DNA from: Aquirufa aurantiipilula
GTDB lineage: Bacteria; Bacteroidota; Bacteroidia; Cytophagales; Spirosomataceae
Direction: 5' to 3'
DNA length: 64,000 nt
NCBI RefSeq assembly: GCF_019923745.1
Contig: NZ_JAANOG010000004.1
Location: forward strand, 287,154 to 351,153
Part shown: positions 17,508 to 27,206 of the stretch, one piece after another
How the letters are laid out: every line of letters starts with the position of its first letter
Numbering within the stretch: position 1 is the stretch's first letter
Made by a program: the position numbers and the translations under genes
The notes under the pieces: model-generated
Database searches by the model: none
What the model was told of the DNA's origin: nothing
Seen by the model: only the letters and a program-made list of their open reading frames with translations

Positions 17508-18263
17508 TCAACGTTTGAAAACGACATCTTCAAAAGGCAAACGATTTCTTTTTCCATAAATTCCCTCCTCAGTTCCTTTGCCTACTGCTACAATCATGTT
17601 GATTTCAGCTTGATTAGGGAGATTTAAGGCTCTTTTAACTAGCTTGGCGTCAAATCCTTCCATGGGGCAAGTATCAAATCCTTCAGCGGTAATAGAAAGC
17701 ATGAACGTTTGAGCTGCCAATGCACAAGATTTATGTACCATTACTCGCTGGTCAGCCAAGCCAGCAAAACGCATGAATGGGTTATTAAACCCTTTGACAA
17801 AAGTAATGGCTCTTCGAATTAAAGTACTTAATCCCAGGATATCTGTTCGGTACAAAATAGGCATTAAGATTCCATAATAATCCAAGGCCCTTTTTTCAGT
17901 TTTACTAGGCTCTCCAGTAATGGATGATTTAATCTTATCGATGTTCCATTGAGAATGATTTTTCCAATGATCTTGTCGAGTAACGAATACGACTAAATGA
18001 GACGCTGTTCTTGCTGCAGATTGACCTAAACATAGCTTTTCATATTGAGCTTTTTCTTCTGAACTATGAATCCAATAAAATTCCCATAGTTGCATATTAC
18101 TGCTATTTGGGGAGAGAATGGCACGTTCTAGACTTTTTTGGATGACTTCATCAGGGACTTGAATTTCGGTATCAAATCGTCTGTTAGATCTCCTTTTAAG
18201 TACAATTTCGTCAAAAGCTTGTGATAGATTCATCGACATATATTTCGACATAAATATACACAA
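17508..18263 (-). CDS. nitroreductase-family FMN oxidoreductase
   Basis: The 251-residue product has the nitroreductase fold: the N-terminal FMN-phosphate-binding RRSNRRFD, the SPNSSNMQLWEFYWI stretch near residue 55, and a C-terminal GFDTCPMEGFDAKLVKRALN plus VAVGKGTEEG. These NAD(P)H-dependent flavoproteins reduce nitro groups, quinones or other electron acceptors; the true substrate is not predictable. It carries an insertion of about 60 residues in the middle compared with minimal family members. The N terminus has several Met codons (MCIFMSKYMSMNLSQ), so the start may be 12 to 30 bp further in. It lies 11 bp after the PD40 protein and ends against priA. Confidence 0.85.
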   Translation of the reverse strand: MCIFMSKYMSMNLSQAFDEIVLKRRSNRRFDTEIQVPDEVIQKSLERAILSPNSSNMQLWEFYWIHSSEEKAQYEKLCLGQSAARTASHLVVFVTRQDHWKNHSQWNIDKIKSSITGEPSKTEKRALDYYGILMPILYRTDILGLSTLIRRAITFVKGFNNPFMRFAGLADQRVMVHKSCALAAQTFMLSITAEGFDTCPMEGFDAKLVKRALNLPNQAEINMIVAVGKGTEEGIYGKRNRLPFEDVVFKR

Positions 18264-18274
18264 ATCCCTGGTGA

Positions 18275-19201
18275 TTAAGGTTTTTTGTCTTCTAGTTCAT
18301 AGCGGACATATGCGAATTTTGAGCCATCTGGAGACCATGATGGAACATTGATGCTACCTTGTCCTCCATAAAACGCTTCGGTTAAATCTTGAATTTTTTT
18401 ATTCTTTAGATTCAAAAGTCTGAGCTTTACTTGATGTCCAAATGGGTGGCTTTGTTTTTGATCTTCCAAATAGCTGATAACTACTGCTTCTTTGCCATTA
18501 GGTCTGATATGTGCAAACCAAGTTGAGTAATCATCAAAGGTCAATTGTTCGGCATTGCTGCCATCAGGGTGCATGCGCCAAATTTGCATTTTACCCGTAC
18601 GGTATGAATTAAAGTAGATGAATTTTCCATCTGGGCTATATTCAGGGCCATCATCTAAACCTTCCTCAGTTGTTAACCTTATTTCTTGTCCACCTTGGGT
18701 ATCCATGGCATAGATGTCAAAGTTTTTATTTCTTTCGGCACAATAGACCATGGTTTTACCATCTGGTGATATTCCATGCCAATAAGATGGTCCTTGGTTG
18801 GTTAATCGTTGCGGTTGCCCACCTTGGCTGTCTACCTTAAAAATGAGCGACCCACTGATACCCGAACTTGGGTCCGAACTGGAAATATACAGTGTTTTTC
18901 CATCGAAGCTATAGCCATGGTCATTATTGCATTTTTGAATAGTTCCGGTAGGTAGTTGGCCTAACTTCACTCCACTGGGGCTAATTTTTTCCAAAAGACC
19001 TAGGCTATTAATCAGTAAATGAGAACCATCTACAGACCAATTGGGAGCTTCAAAATGGCGATGTTCTTTCAGGATTTCTGTACTTTTTTTAGTTTTTACA
19101 TCAAAGATGTGTAATGAACTAATTACACTTTTGCCAGCTGGAATTTGCGATAAACTGGTCCAGCTAATACATAGTATTGCCAAGAGGTATGTGTATTTCA
19201 T
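18275..19201 (-). CDS. secreted TolB-like PD40 beta-propeller protein
   Basis: The 308-residue protein has a signal peptide (to about residue 19, TSLSQ) and then repeated WD40-like/PD40 blades with the S-DG-i-f pattern: NWSVDGSHLLINS, GYSFDGKTLYISS, GISPDGKTMVYCA, EYSPDGKFIYFNS, HIRPNGKEAVVIS, SWSPDGSKFAYVR. This gives a six-bladed beta-propeller like TolB or oligogalacturonide-lyase-related proteins, with no enzyme motif recognisable. It is likely periplasmic. It lies downstream of the susCD genes but behind their terminator, so it probably has its own promoter. Binding of a sugar or protein partner is possible but not shown. Confidence 0.8.
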   Translation of the reverse strand: MKYTYLLAILCISWTSLSQIPAGKSVISSLHIFDVKTKKSTEILKEHRHFEAPNWSVDGSHLLINSLGLLEKISPSGVKLGQLPTGTIQKCNNDHGYSFDGKTLYISSSDPSSGISGSLIFKVDSQGGQPQRLTNQGPSYWHGISPDGKTMVYCAERNKNFDIYAMDTQGGQEIRLTTEEGLDDGPEYSPDGKFIYFNSYRTGKMQIWRMHPDGSNAEQLTFDDYSTWFAHIRPNGKEAVVISYLEDQKQSHPFGHQVKLRLLNLKNKKIQDLTEAFYGGQGSINVPSWSPDGSKFAYVRYELEDKKP

Positions 19202-19232
19202 AGCTTAGATTTTGATGTGTAAAATGTACAAA

Positions 19233-19264
19233 AAAAAAGTCAGGACTTCTGTCCTGACTTTTTT
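19233..19264 (-). terminator. terminator of the susCD operon
   Basis: A 14-bp perfect stem (AAAAAAGTCAGGAC at 19233-19246 with GTCCTGACTTTTTT at 19251-19264) closes a TTCT loop. It lies 20 bp past the susD stop. Both feet are A/T runs, so it can work on either strand, and it separates susCD from the PD40 gene. Confidence 0.9.
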
Positions 19265-19284
19265 AAATAACATGAAATAAACGA

Positions 19285-21060
19285 CTAGTAGTTGTTTTGT
19301 TTCAATGTTGGTTTTCCATCTTTCTGAGAGTTTAAGATCTCATCATTTGGTAGAGGGAAATATTCATTTTTACCAGTAGTGAATGTTTTACCAGCTAAGT
19401 AACCTCTTTTGTTGTAGGTTCTTCCTGACATATCAGTACCATTTTTCGCTTCTTCAGCCATGTATTTGTTCAAGTAAGGACCTGCAATTCCCCAACGAAC
19501 TAAGTCGAAGAAACGGTGACCTTCCATAGCAAATTCTAAACGGCTTTCCATACGAACTGCATTCAATGCGTAATCTTTTCCTTTAGCGGCAAATGTACCA
19601 CTAGGATAAGGATTAACTACATAATTTACAGTTGGATCTTGTACAGAACCATTCTTAGCACGGTTACGGATGATGTTTACATAAGTTTCAGCACCACTCA
19701 AGTTACCTAACTCAGCTTCACACTCAGCAAGCCATAAGATCACTGAAGACATTTTCAATAAACGGTAGTTGTTATTAACTGCACGTTTTGATGTTGAGTG
19801 TGTTGAGCTACCTTCATCAGCTAAGTAGTACATCCATTTTTTACCTGTATAAGGACCAGAATAGTTTTGGTCACGAATCCAAGGGAAACCTGGCATTGGG
19901 CCCCAATCCAAGAATTGAACACCACGACGACCTACTGTCCAGTCTAAACGAGGGTCAACAGGAATAGATTTATTCAAGTTGAATTCAATTGTAGAAGAAC
20001 GAATACCTTGATCGTTAGGAAGGTCAACCATGTTGTAAGTATCAGCTGTTCCATCCGCTTTATCACCAATTAATGGTAAACCATCAGAAGAAGTTTTGAA
20101 TGCATTTACCAAGTTTTGAGATGGTAAATAGAATCCGCAACATCCACGACCTGGAGCATTGGCAGAATATGGCCAGTTCAAGTTATCACCAGCGTTACCG
20201 TTGTTACCAGTAGAACCATCATTTACAGAGAATTCAACTTCGAAAATAGACTCAACGTTATTGTTAGTCGTATTTCTGTAGTTATCATGGTAGTTCGTAA
20301 CTAACTTCTTACCAGAGTTTTTGTAAACATCTTCTAACAACGTTTTAGCAGCAGCCCATTTCTTTTGGAAGATGTACGTTTTAGCTAAATAAGTCATTGC
20401 GGCCCATTTAGTAGCACGACCTTTCTGAGTTTGTACAGCTGGAAGGTTTTCCATAGCAAATTTGAAATCCGCCTCAATGTTTGGCCAAATGTCTTTATCA
20501 TTTGGAATTTTAGTTGAGTTTGGATCATCACGCTTGTAGATAGTCTCATCGATGTAAGGAATCATGTTCCACATCTTTTTACCTTCAAAATGATAGTGAC
20601 CACGTAAGAAACGAGCTTCAGCTACTACTTGTGTTCTTTCAGCATCCGTCATGTCTTTTACGTCAGTACTTTTTGCCAAAAGAATAGCTTCGTTTGCACG
20701 AGCTACACCATCATACGTGTGTTGCCATTTACCTAGGAAATAGGTGTTATCTGCCAACCAGTTGAATTGCTCAATAAAACTTTGTTCTGGTTGATCACCA
20801 GCATCCGTTCCTTTAACAGCATCACCTGAAGTGATACCACCAAAAACGTAATTGGAAATGGTTGATTGACGACCCGTATTACCAGCACCAACGCCGTCTA
20901 ATAATGAGTACGCTCCAATCAATAATGCATTCACTCCATTCTTGTTGCTCAAGGAGGTTAATGAAGCCGCTCCTTGTGGCTGAATGTCGAAGAAACTATC
21001 TGAGCAAGAAGTGCTCAGTCCGACGATCGCTACTAATGCGAATGTGATTAACTTTTTCAT
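19285..21060 (-). CDS. susD-like: SusD/RagB-family nutrient-binding outer-membrane lipoprotein
   Basis: SusD-like lipoproteins are surface lids on SusC transporters and bind glycans or peptides. From ATG 21060 the protein is 591 residues with a lipoprotein signal peptide ending at Cys19 (LSTSC). It has the TPR-like helical N-terminal part (VVAEARFLRGHYHFEGKKMW) and the RagB/SusD C-terminal signature RLEFAMEGHRFFDLVRWG. TTG at 21081 would add seven residues and is unlikely. It follows susC by 33 bp. The substrate cannot be told: no glycoside hydrolase, sulfatase, peptidase or sigma/anti-sigma gene accompanies the pair in this window. Confidence 0.95.
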   Translation of the reverse strand: MKKLITFALVAIVGLSTSCSDSFFDIQPQGAASLTSLSNKNGVNALLIGAYSLLDGVGAGNTGRQSTISNYVFGGITSGDAVKGTDAGDQPEQSFIEQFNWLADNTYFLGKWQHTYDGVARANEAILLAKSTDVKDMTDAERTQVVAEARFLRGHYHFEGKKMWNMIPYIDETIYKRDDPNSTKIPNDKDIWPNIEADFKFAMENLPAVQTQKGRATKWAAMTYLAKTYIFQKKWAAAKTLLEDVYKNSGKKLVTNYHDNYRNTTNNNVESIFEVEFSVNDGSTGNNGNAGDNLNWPYSANAPGRGCCGFYLPSQNLVNAFKTSSDGLPLIGDKADGTADTYNMVDLPNDQGIRSSTIEFNLNKSIPVDPRLDWTVGRRGVQFLDWGPMPGFPWIRDQNYSGPYTGKKWMYYLADEGSSTHSTSKRAVNNNYRLLKMSSVILWLAECEAELGNLSGAETYVNIIRNRAKNGSVQDPTVNYVVNPYPSGTFAAKGKDYALNAVRMESRLEFAMEGHRFFDLVRWGIAGPYLNKYMAEEAKNGTDMSGRTYNKRGYLAGKTFTTGKNEYFPLPNDEILNSQKDGKPTLKQNNY

Positions 21061-21093
21061 TTTTTTATGATTTATTTTCAAATGATATCTAGA

Positions 21094-24000
21094 TTAAAAT
21101 CCTACTCTTAAACCAACATTGTATGATTTAGCTACAGGGAATGCACCTTCATCAATACCCATGTGGATATCTTGGTTGTCATTTCCTGAAGTTCTCAAGT
21201 TGATATCTGGATCTAAGCCTTTGTACTTACTAAATGTGAACAAGTTTTGACCTTGAACATACACTTGTAATGAGCTTAACTTTAACTTCTTAGTTACGCT
21301 AGAAGGTACTGTGTAAGTCAATTGGATGTTCTTGATACGAGTATAAGATCCATCTTCCACGAAGTAAGTAGAAATCTGCTGACTGAATGTGTCATTTGAG
21401 TTCAAACGTGGCAATTGAGCTACGTCACCTTGTTTCTTCCAAGAGTTGTACAACATATCCTTAGAACGGTTTCCTTGGAATGTGTTGAAGTCTGTCCAGT
21501 ATTTCAAGTAGTTGAAAATCTCATTTCCTTGAACACCTTGAGCAAATACTGTCAAGTCAAAGTTTTTGTAACCTACGTTTAAGTTCAAACCGTAAGTGAA
21601 GTCAGGGTGAGGGTTACCAATGATTGTTTTGTCATCAGCAGTAATTTTACCATCACCGTTAACATCTCTAAATTTGAATACACCTGCACGAGTATAACCA
21701 GGAATTTGAGTTGCAGAAGCTGCTTCAGCATCATCCTTGATTACTCCGTCTACGATATAACCGAAGAAAGAAGCGATTGGTAATCCAGCCTTAGTTACAG
21801 AAATTGCAGGAAGACGAGTTGAGAATCCAAAAATCGATGCTTTAGGATCGTCGTTCAACTTCACTACGTTGTTTTTGTATTGGCTATACTGACCAGAAAT
21901 CGAGTATCTCACGTCACCAATTTGGTTACGGTAAGTTACGTTGATATCAATACCTGTGTTGTTTACTTCACCAATGTTTACATAAGGAATAGACGCTGTT
22001 CCAGCTGTTTTAGGAATAGGTACCTGAGTTAACATGTCAGATGTAGTACGAGTATACCAGTCAAAAGCGATATCTAATTTGTTGTTGAACAAGCTACCAT
22101 CAAAACCAATGTTGGTAGATGTATTTGTTTCCCAACGTCCGAATGAGTTACCGAATTGAGCAATATCAAAACCAGAAGCAATAGAGCTACCAGAACCTGC
22201 AATATCATACGCGTTATTGTTAGGGTCTGGAGTAAACAATGTATATGCATTGTATACGTTTGGAATCAACTGGTTACCAGTTTTACCCCAACCAGCACGT
22301 ACTTTCAAATCGTTGATGAAAGTTAAATCTTTCATGAATGCCAATTCTGTCAAACGAGCACCTACAGAGAATGCAGGGAACGTTCCGTAACGGTATGCAG
22401 AAGAGAAACGAGATGAACCATCGCGACGTAATGTAAAGTCAGCTAATAAGAAATCCTTATATGAGTAGTTTACTTTTCCGAATTGAGAGAACAAAGCTGT
22501 TTGTGTAGCACCTGATCCAGCATTGGTTAAACCAGCAGCAGCACCATTGTTCAAGTAACGGTAAGATAAATCATCAAAAGCAAAGTTCGAACGAGATGCG
22601 TTGAAACCGAAAGCATAAGTAGAAACTGCTTCTGTACCTACTAATACGTTGAATGTATGATCACCAATCGTTTTGTTGTAGTTCAATGTATTGTACCAAG
22701 TTACTGCACGATCAAATGAGTTAGATACAGTTAAGCTGTTTGAGTTTCTTGCCTCAGCAGCTTCAATATCACGGTTGAAATAGGCCGACTGGTTGTAGTT
22801 ATTGTATTCAAAACCTAAACTAGTACGTGCTTTCAAATCTTTGATGATTTCATATTCTAAGAATACGTTACCAAAAATGTGGCTACCTTTTGTAGGGTTA
22901 TCTTTCTCTCTCCACTGACGAGCAAATGGGTTAGGAGCATTACCTAAGTTAGAACCACGTGAACCAGCAAATCCGTTTAAGTCAGATGAGTTAGTACCAC
23001 CTAATCCTACTGGACCACCAGTGATATCGTATACTGGGATGATTGGTTGGATACGAATCGCAAACATGATTGGGTTGGATTCGTTATTGTTACCTGAAGG
23101 TACACCTACTTTTTCATCATAAGAAACAGTGAAGTTTTCACCAAAAGTCAAATTACCTTTTTTGAACTCTGTGTTTGCACGAACAGAGTAACGTTGGTAG
23201 CTAGTGTATTTCAAAATACCATCTTGGCTGAAATAAGAACCTGAGATAGCATATTTACCATATTTAGATCCACCTGTTGCTCCAATTTGATAATTCGAGA
23301 TTTTAGCTGGTCCAAAAATTACTTTTTGCCAATCTGTTCCTTCTTTGTTTGCCTTTGTGATGTTCCAAGACGTTTTTCCTAAGTTAGGATCAGTGATGTC
23401 GTTGGTGTACGTGTAGTTAGCAGGTAAAGAACCATATACGTTTGGATAGATGTAATCCGCAATCGTTTGAGTTCCATCAGCTCCAAAACGGTATTGAACT
23501 GAAGGAGAAGTTCCTGCAGGCTTTCCAGCACCAATTTCAGACTCATAGTAATACTGACCTAATTCTTTTGTGTTCAATAAGTCCAAAGTTTTACCAACAT
23601 CTTGTGTACCTGTGTACATATCAAAGTTGATTTTTGGCTCACCTTCACCACCACGCTTTGTTGTAATGATTACAACACCATTCGCAGCACGAGCACCATA
23701 GATAGAAGCCGCAGAAGCATCTTTCAATACTTGCATAGACTCAATATCACTTGGGTTAATTTGGTTCAAAGTACCTTGAGTTGGAACACCATCAATTACA
23801 TACAGCGGGCTGTTGTTGTTGATTGAACCAAAACCACGTACACGAACCATTGTACCACCACCTGGAGAGTTATCGTTACCTACAGTTACACCAGACGCAC
23901 GTCCTTGTAACATTTGAGTAACAGATGCAGATGGAACTGCTGTCAATTCTTTCGAACTAACCACGGCTACCGCACCAGTGATGTCTTTTTTACGTTGTGA

Positions 24001-24348
24001 GGCATAACCTGTTACAACGATTTCGCTTAATTGGCTAACATCTTCATCCAAAGAGATGTTGATGCTTGATCTGTTTCCTACTGGAACAGTTTTAGCCACA
24101 TAACCTACTGAACTAACTGTCAATTCAGCATTGGCTGTTTTTACCGTGATGGAGAATGCTCCATTACCATCGGTTGTAGTTCCGGTGGTTGTACCTTTAA
24201 CTAAGACGGATACTCCTGGAATACCGTCGCCTTTAGCGTCCTGTACAGTACCAGATACTTTTCGGTCCTGACCCCATGCTACCCAAGATACGGATAACAT
24301 CAAAGCCATTAAAAAGACCACTCTGCTTACGTAGAAATTTGTTTTCAT
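21094..24348 (-). CDS. susC-like: SusC/RagA-family TonB-linked outer-membrane transporter
   Basis: SusC-type proteins are 22-stranded TonB-dependent barrels that import large nutrients captured by SusD. The 1084-residue protein has a signal peptide (to about residue 26), a carboxypeptidase-regulatory-like domain (VSGTVQDAKGDGIPGVSVLV, residues 31-50), the SusC/RagA signature around ITGAVAVVSSKEL, the plug (GRASGVTVGNDNSPGGGTMV; LYVIDGVP; ASIYGARAANGVVIITTKRG) and a long barrel ending in NVGLRVGF with a terminal Phe. There is no N-terminal anti-sigma-interaction (STN) domain. A TAnnTTTG box and a 14-bp palindrome lie in its upstream region. It is cotranscribed with susD. Confidence 0.97.
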   Translation of the reverse strand: MKTNFYVSRVVFLMALMLSVSWVAWGQDRKVSGTVQDAKGDGIPGVSVLVKGTTTGTTTDGNGAFSITVKTANAELTVSSVGYVAKTVPVGNRSSINISLDEDVSQLSEIVVTGYASQRKKDITGAVAVVSSKELTAVPSASVTQMLQGRASGVTVGNDNSPGGGTMVRVRGFGSINNNSPLYVIDGVPTQGTLNQINPSDIESMQVLKDASAASIYGARAANGVVIITTKRGGEGEPKINFDMYTGTQDVGKTLDLLNTKELGQYYYESEIGAGKPAGTSPSVQYRFGADGTQTIADYIYPNVYGSLPANYTYTNDITDPNLGKTSWNITKANKEGTDWQKVIFGPAKISNYQIGATGGSKYGKYAISGSYFSQDGILKYTSYQRYSVRANTEFKKGNLTFGENFTVSYDEKVGVPSGNNNESNPIMFAIRIQPIIPVYDITGGPVGLGGTNSSDLNGFAGSRGSNLGNAPNPFARQWREKDNPTKGSHIFGNVFLEYEIIKDLKARTSLGFEYNNYNQSAYFNRDIEAAEARNSNSLTVSNSFDRAVTWYNTLNYNKTIGDHTFNVLVGTEAVSTYAFGFNASRSNFAFDDLSYRYLNNGAAAGLTNAGSGATQTALFSQFGKVNYSYKDFLLADFTLRRDGSSRFSSAYRYGTFPAFSVGARLTELAFMKDLTFINDLKVRAGWGKTGNQLIPNVYNAYTLFTPDPNNNAYDIAGSGSSIASGFDIAQFGNSFGRWETNTSTNIGFDGSLFNNKLDIAFDWYTRTTSDMLTQVPIPKTAGTASIPYVNIGEVNNTGIDINVTYRNQIGDVRYSISGQYSQYKNNVVKLNDDPKASIFGFSTRLPAISVTKAGLPIASFFGYIVDGVIKDDAEAASATQIPGYTRAGVFKFRDVNGDGKITADDKTIIGNPHPDFTYGLNLNVGYKNFDLTVFAQGVQGNEIFNYLKYWTDFNTFQGNRSKDMLYNSWKKQGDVAQLPRLNSNDTFSQQISTYFVEDGSYTRIKNIQLTYTVPSSVTKKLKLSSLQVYVQGQNLFTFSKYKGLDPDINLRTSGNDNQDIHMGIDEGAFPVAKSYNVGLRVGF

Positions 24349-24376
24349 TTAGTAAAAGATTTGAGTGAAAATTTGA

Positions 24377-24390
24377 TTTTGTCGACAAAA
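24377..24390. promoter_or_regulatory. 14-bp perfect palindrome in the susC leader
   Basis: TTTTGTCGACAAAA is fully self-complementary and lies 29 bp upstream of the susC start, between the ATG and the predicted promoter box. It is a candidate operator, or a small hairpin in the mRNA leader. No regulator gene sits beside it. Confidence 0.35.
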
Positions 24391-24432
24391 AATAGCCTTT
24401 TATCCACATAATCGCCTGCAAGTTAGGCCTTA

Positions 24433-24461
24433 CAAAGTTAAGATTAGCACATTAGGGCAAA
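24433..24461 (-). promoter_or_regulatory. predicted susCD promoter
   Basis: On the minus strand TAACTTTG (24440-24433) matches TAnnTTTG exactly, and TTTG (24461-24458) lies 17 bp upstream as a -33 box. The predicted start would leave a leader of about 80 nt before the susC ATG at 24348. Confidence 0.55.
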
Positions 24462-24555
24462 AAAATTTCACTTATTTAATATACACATCTTGCTATCAGG
24501 ACTTTATAGGCAAGGTATATTTTGAATAATGGTGGTTTTATCCTTCGGCTTTGAT

Positions 24556-24563
24556 TACCTTTG
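24556..24563 (+). promoter_or_regulatory. -7 box of the adk-obgE promoter
   Basis: TACCTTTG matches TAnnTTTG exactly and lies 47 bp before the adk ATG; the predicted leader is about 40 nt. No convincing -33 TTTG is seen at the usual spacing. Together with the susC promoter this makes 24349-24609 a divergent control region. Confidence 0.5.
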
Positions 24564-24609
24564 TCCTTCATTTTTTATTCTTGTTTAACAGTCAACCTTT
24601 ACATTCTTT

Positions 24610-25179
24610 ATGTTAAATCTTGTACTATTTGGGCCTCCAGGGGCTGGAAAAGGAACTCAGTCAGCCAAATTGATTGAAAAATATGGTTTAATTCATTTAT
24701 CCACAGGAGATTTGCTGCGTGCTGAGATTACCGCAGGTACAAGCTTAGGTCTTGAAGCAAAGAAATTGATGGATCAAGGAATATTGGTTCCAGATTCTGT
24801 GGTTATTGGTATGATTGAGAATAAATTGAATGAAAATAAAGGAGCTGCAGGCTTTATTTTTGATGGTTTTCCTAGAACAGTTGCACAAGCCGAGGCTTTG
24901 GATGCCTTATTAGAAGGTCATCAATTGTCCATTAAGCACATGATTTCTTTGGAAGTCAACCAAGAGGAATTAACCCAACGGTTATTGGAACGTGGTAAGA
25001 CTTCAGGAAGACCAGATGATCAAAATGAAGAGCTTATTCGTAAAAGAGTACAAGAGTACGGAGAAAAAACAGCTCCTGTAGCTGGATACTATGCTTCACA
25101 AGGAAAATTCCAAGGAATCAATGGTATTGGTGAGATTGAAGAAATATTTGGACAAATTGTCCGCATCATTGAAGGTTAA
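24610..25179 (+). CDS. adk: adenylate kinase
   Basis: Adk interconverts ATP + AMP and 2 ADP, balancing adenine nucleotides. The 189-residue protein has the P-loop GPPGAGKGTQ (residues 8-17), the AMP-binding STGDLLRAEI, FDGFPRTVAQAEAL, and a short LID region (RGKTSGRPDDQNEELIRKR). The short LID without zinc cysteines explains why it is about 25 residues shorter than the E. coli type. It is typical of the short form in Bacteroidota. obgE starts 19 bp downstream, in the arrangement adk-obgE often seen in this phylum. Confidence 0.97.
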   Translation: MLNLVLFGPPGAGKGTQSAKLIEKYGLIHLSTGDLLRAEITAGTSLGLEAKKLMDQGILVPDSVVIGMIENKLNENKGAAGFIFDGFPRTVAQAEALDALLEGHQLSIKHMISLEVNQEELTQRLLERGKTSGRPDDQNEELIRKRVQEYGEKTAPVAGYYASQGKFQGINGIGEIEEIFGQIVRIIEG

Positions 25180-25198
25180 TAACCTGCTATACTAAATT

Positions 25199-26287
25199 AT
25201 GACATCCAATTTTATAGATTACGTAAAGATAAACGTCCGCTCCGGTAGAGGAGGATTTGGATCGTCCCATTTTCGCCGTGAAAAACACGTGCCTAAAGGT
25301 GGACCCGATGGTGGCGATGGCGGTAGAGGAGGGCATATCTATTTGGTTGGTAATTCTCAGCTTTGGACCTTACTTCATTTAAAATACCAAAAACACATCA
25401 TTGCCGATAATGGTAAAGGTGGAGAAGGAGGAAGAAGATCTGGGGCTGAAGGAGAAGACATCTTTATTGAGGTTCCTCTAGGGACTATCGTAAAAGATGC
25501 TGAAAGCAATGAGTTTTTAGCCGAAGTAACAGAAGAAGGACAAAAGATCTTGTTACTTCCAGGTGGCAGAGGAGGCATGGGAAATACCCATTTTAAATCT
25601 TCAACCAATCAATCCCCTCGTCATGCGCAACCCGGAGAAGAAGGGCAGGACCGTTGGGTCATCATGGAATTAAAAGTTCTAGCGGATGTTGGTTTAGTTG
25701 GTTTTCCTAATGCTGGTAAGTCAACCTTATTATCTGTTCTTTCTGCTGCCAAACCTGAAATTGCTGATTATCCCTTTACTACTTTAGTTCCTCACTTAGG
25801 TGTTGTGGCATACCGAGATTACAAATCATTTGTAGTTGCCGATATTCCAGGTATCATTGAAGGTGCTTCTGAAGGGAAAGGTTTAGGTTTACGCTTCCTG
25901 CGTCATATTGAAAGAAACTCCATCCTTTGCTTTTTAATTCCTTCCGATGCCAAAGATTGGGGTAAAGAATATGAAATTCTTTTAGGAGAACTTGAGAAGT
26001 TTAATCCGGAATTACTTCAAAAGCAACGTGTTTTGGTTGTTTCCAAGATGGATATTTCCATTCCAGAAATGCAAGAAGAAATTCGGGCTAGCTTGCCAGC
26101 GGATTTGCCTGTGGTATTTATTTCTTCCATTACTCAAGAAGGTATTCAAGAATTGAAAGATGTTCTTTGGAAAACCTTGCAAGAGGAAAATGCTAAGTTT
26201 CAAGCCGAAAACGTAATTGCCCAATCCAAGCAAGAAGAAAACGATACTAACTCATTGGAAGAAGAAAATCCAATTTTAGAAGACTAA
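25199..26287 (+). CDS. obgE: Obg/CgtA ribosome-associated GTPase
   Basis: Obg is an essential GTPase that binds the 50S subunit and links ribosome assembly to growth and stress. The 362-residue protein has the glycine-rich N-terminal OBG fold (residues 1-160: [47 protein letters not shown]). The G domain has G1 GFPNAGKST, switch [11 protein letters not shown]3 DIPG and G4 SKMD. A short acidic C-terminal tail (EEENPILED) replaces the OCT domain of some Gram-positive Obg proteins. It is cotranscribed with adk. Its last 4 bp overlap the convergent reductase gene. Confidence 0.97.
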   Translation: MTSNFIDYVKINVRSGRGGFGSSHFRREKHVPKGGPDGGDGGRGGHIYLVGNSQLWTLLHLKYQKHIIADNGKGGEGGRRSGAEGEDIFIEVPLGTIVKDAESNEFLAEVTEEGQKILLLPGGRGGMGNTHFKSSTNQSPRHAQPGEEGQDRWVIMELKVLADVGLVGFPNAGKSTLLSVLSAAKPEIADYPFTTLVPHLGVVAYRDYKSFVVADIPGIIEGASEGKGLGLRFLRHIERNSILCFLIPSDAKDWGKEYEILLGELEKFNPELLQKQRVLVVSKMDISIPEMQEEIRASLPADLPVVFISSITQEGIQELKDVLWKTLQEENAKFQAENVIAQSKQEENDTNSLEEENPILED

Positions 26288-27189
26288 GCACGAATTTGTT
26301 CTGCAACAATAGCAATACCCTCATCAAAACTCCTAGGCTGATACCCTAGGATTTTTTTTGCTTTATCTAAAATAAACCCAGTTCTAGGGGGCCTTTTTGC
26401 TGCTTGTTGGAAAGTGGAAGAATCAGCTTTATTGATTAATTCAACGGGAAGTTGAAAGAAATTAGCCGTTTTTATGGCCATTTCATACGGAGTTAAGAAA
26501 TCAGAACCAGAAATGTTGAAAATTCCTTCTGCTTCTTTTTGGGCAATTAACCAGCATCCAATCGCTAAATCTTCTGCCAGTGTAGGAGTTCGGAATTGAT
26601 CAGTTACAACTTGTATTGACTTACCTTCCTCAAGCGATTTTTTTACCCATAATATAATGTTGGTTCGGCTCATATCTTGAACGATACCAAAAACCAATAC
26701 TGTTCTAGCTATTGCCCAGCGAATGGAAGATGCTTGAAGTAATTTTTCTGCGGCTAGTTTACTCTCGCCATATATGGAAATTGGATGCGGTGTAGCTTCT
26801 TCGTCATAAGGACCATCTGCCCCATCAAAGATGAAGTCGGTGGATAAATGGCACATAAAGGTATCATGCGCCTCGCAAGCAGTAATTAAATAACGAACTG
26901 CTGTAACATTCAGTAATTCACATCCATCGGGGTCTATTTCACAAGTATCCACATTGGTCATGGCTGCTGTGTGAATCAAAACCTCAGGTTGATATTGTTG
27001 AAAGACTTCCATTACCTCTTTTTCCTGCGTGATATCCAAGGATACATAGGTGTAGCCTGTAGTTGACGCAAGACGGTTGGGGCCTTTAGCTGTTGCAATT
27101 AAATCAATGTCTGCCTGCTTGACCAGCAATTGGACTAGTTTTTGACCTAATAAGCCATTGGAACCGGTAATTAAAATTCTTTTTTTCAT
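26284..27189 (-). CDS. RmlD-like sugar-nucleotide reductase (SDR family)
   Basis: The 301-residue product resembles dTDP-4-dehydrorhamnose reductase (RmlD/RfbD): NAD(P)-binding [14 protein letters not shown] at the N terminus, [15 protein letters not shown], the substrate segment [18 protein letters not shown], and the catalytic [12 protein letters not shown] (Tyr-x-x-x-Lys). RmlD makes dTDP-rhamnose, but no rmlA, rmlB or rmlC is near, and Bacteroidota have many stand-alone members of unclear substrate. The start is ATG 27189; a TTG at 27204 is an artefact. It ends with a 4-bp convergent overlap with obgE and follows hemC by 17 bp in a leftward operon. Confidence 0.85.
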   Translation of the reverse strand: MKKRILITGSNGLLGQKLVQLLVKQADIDLIATAKGPNRLASTTGYTYVSLDITQEKEVMEVFQQYQPEVLIHTAAMTNVDTCEIDPDGCELLNVTAVRYLITACEAHDTFMCHLSTDFIFDGADGPYDEEATPHPISIYGESKLAAEKLLQASSIRWAIARTVLVFGIVQDMSRTNIILWVKKSLEEGKSIQVVTDQFRTPTLAEDLAIGCWLIAQKEAEGIFNISGSDFLTPYEMAIKTANFFQLPVELINKADSSTFQQAAKRPPRTGFILDKAKKILGYQPRSFDEGIAIVAEQIRA

Positions 27190-27206
27190 GCGAAATTTCA
27201 ACAAGA

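Noticed and set aside
20862..23826. Several plus-strand open frames of 60-74 codons opposite susC and susD
   Set aside because: They are antisense to conserved SusC/SusD coding sequence, have no start context or homology, and are typical shadows.
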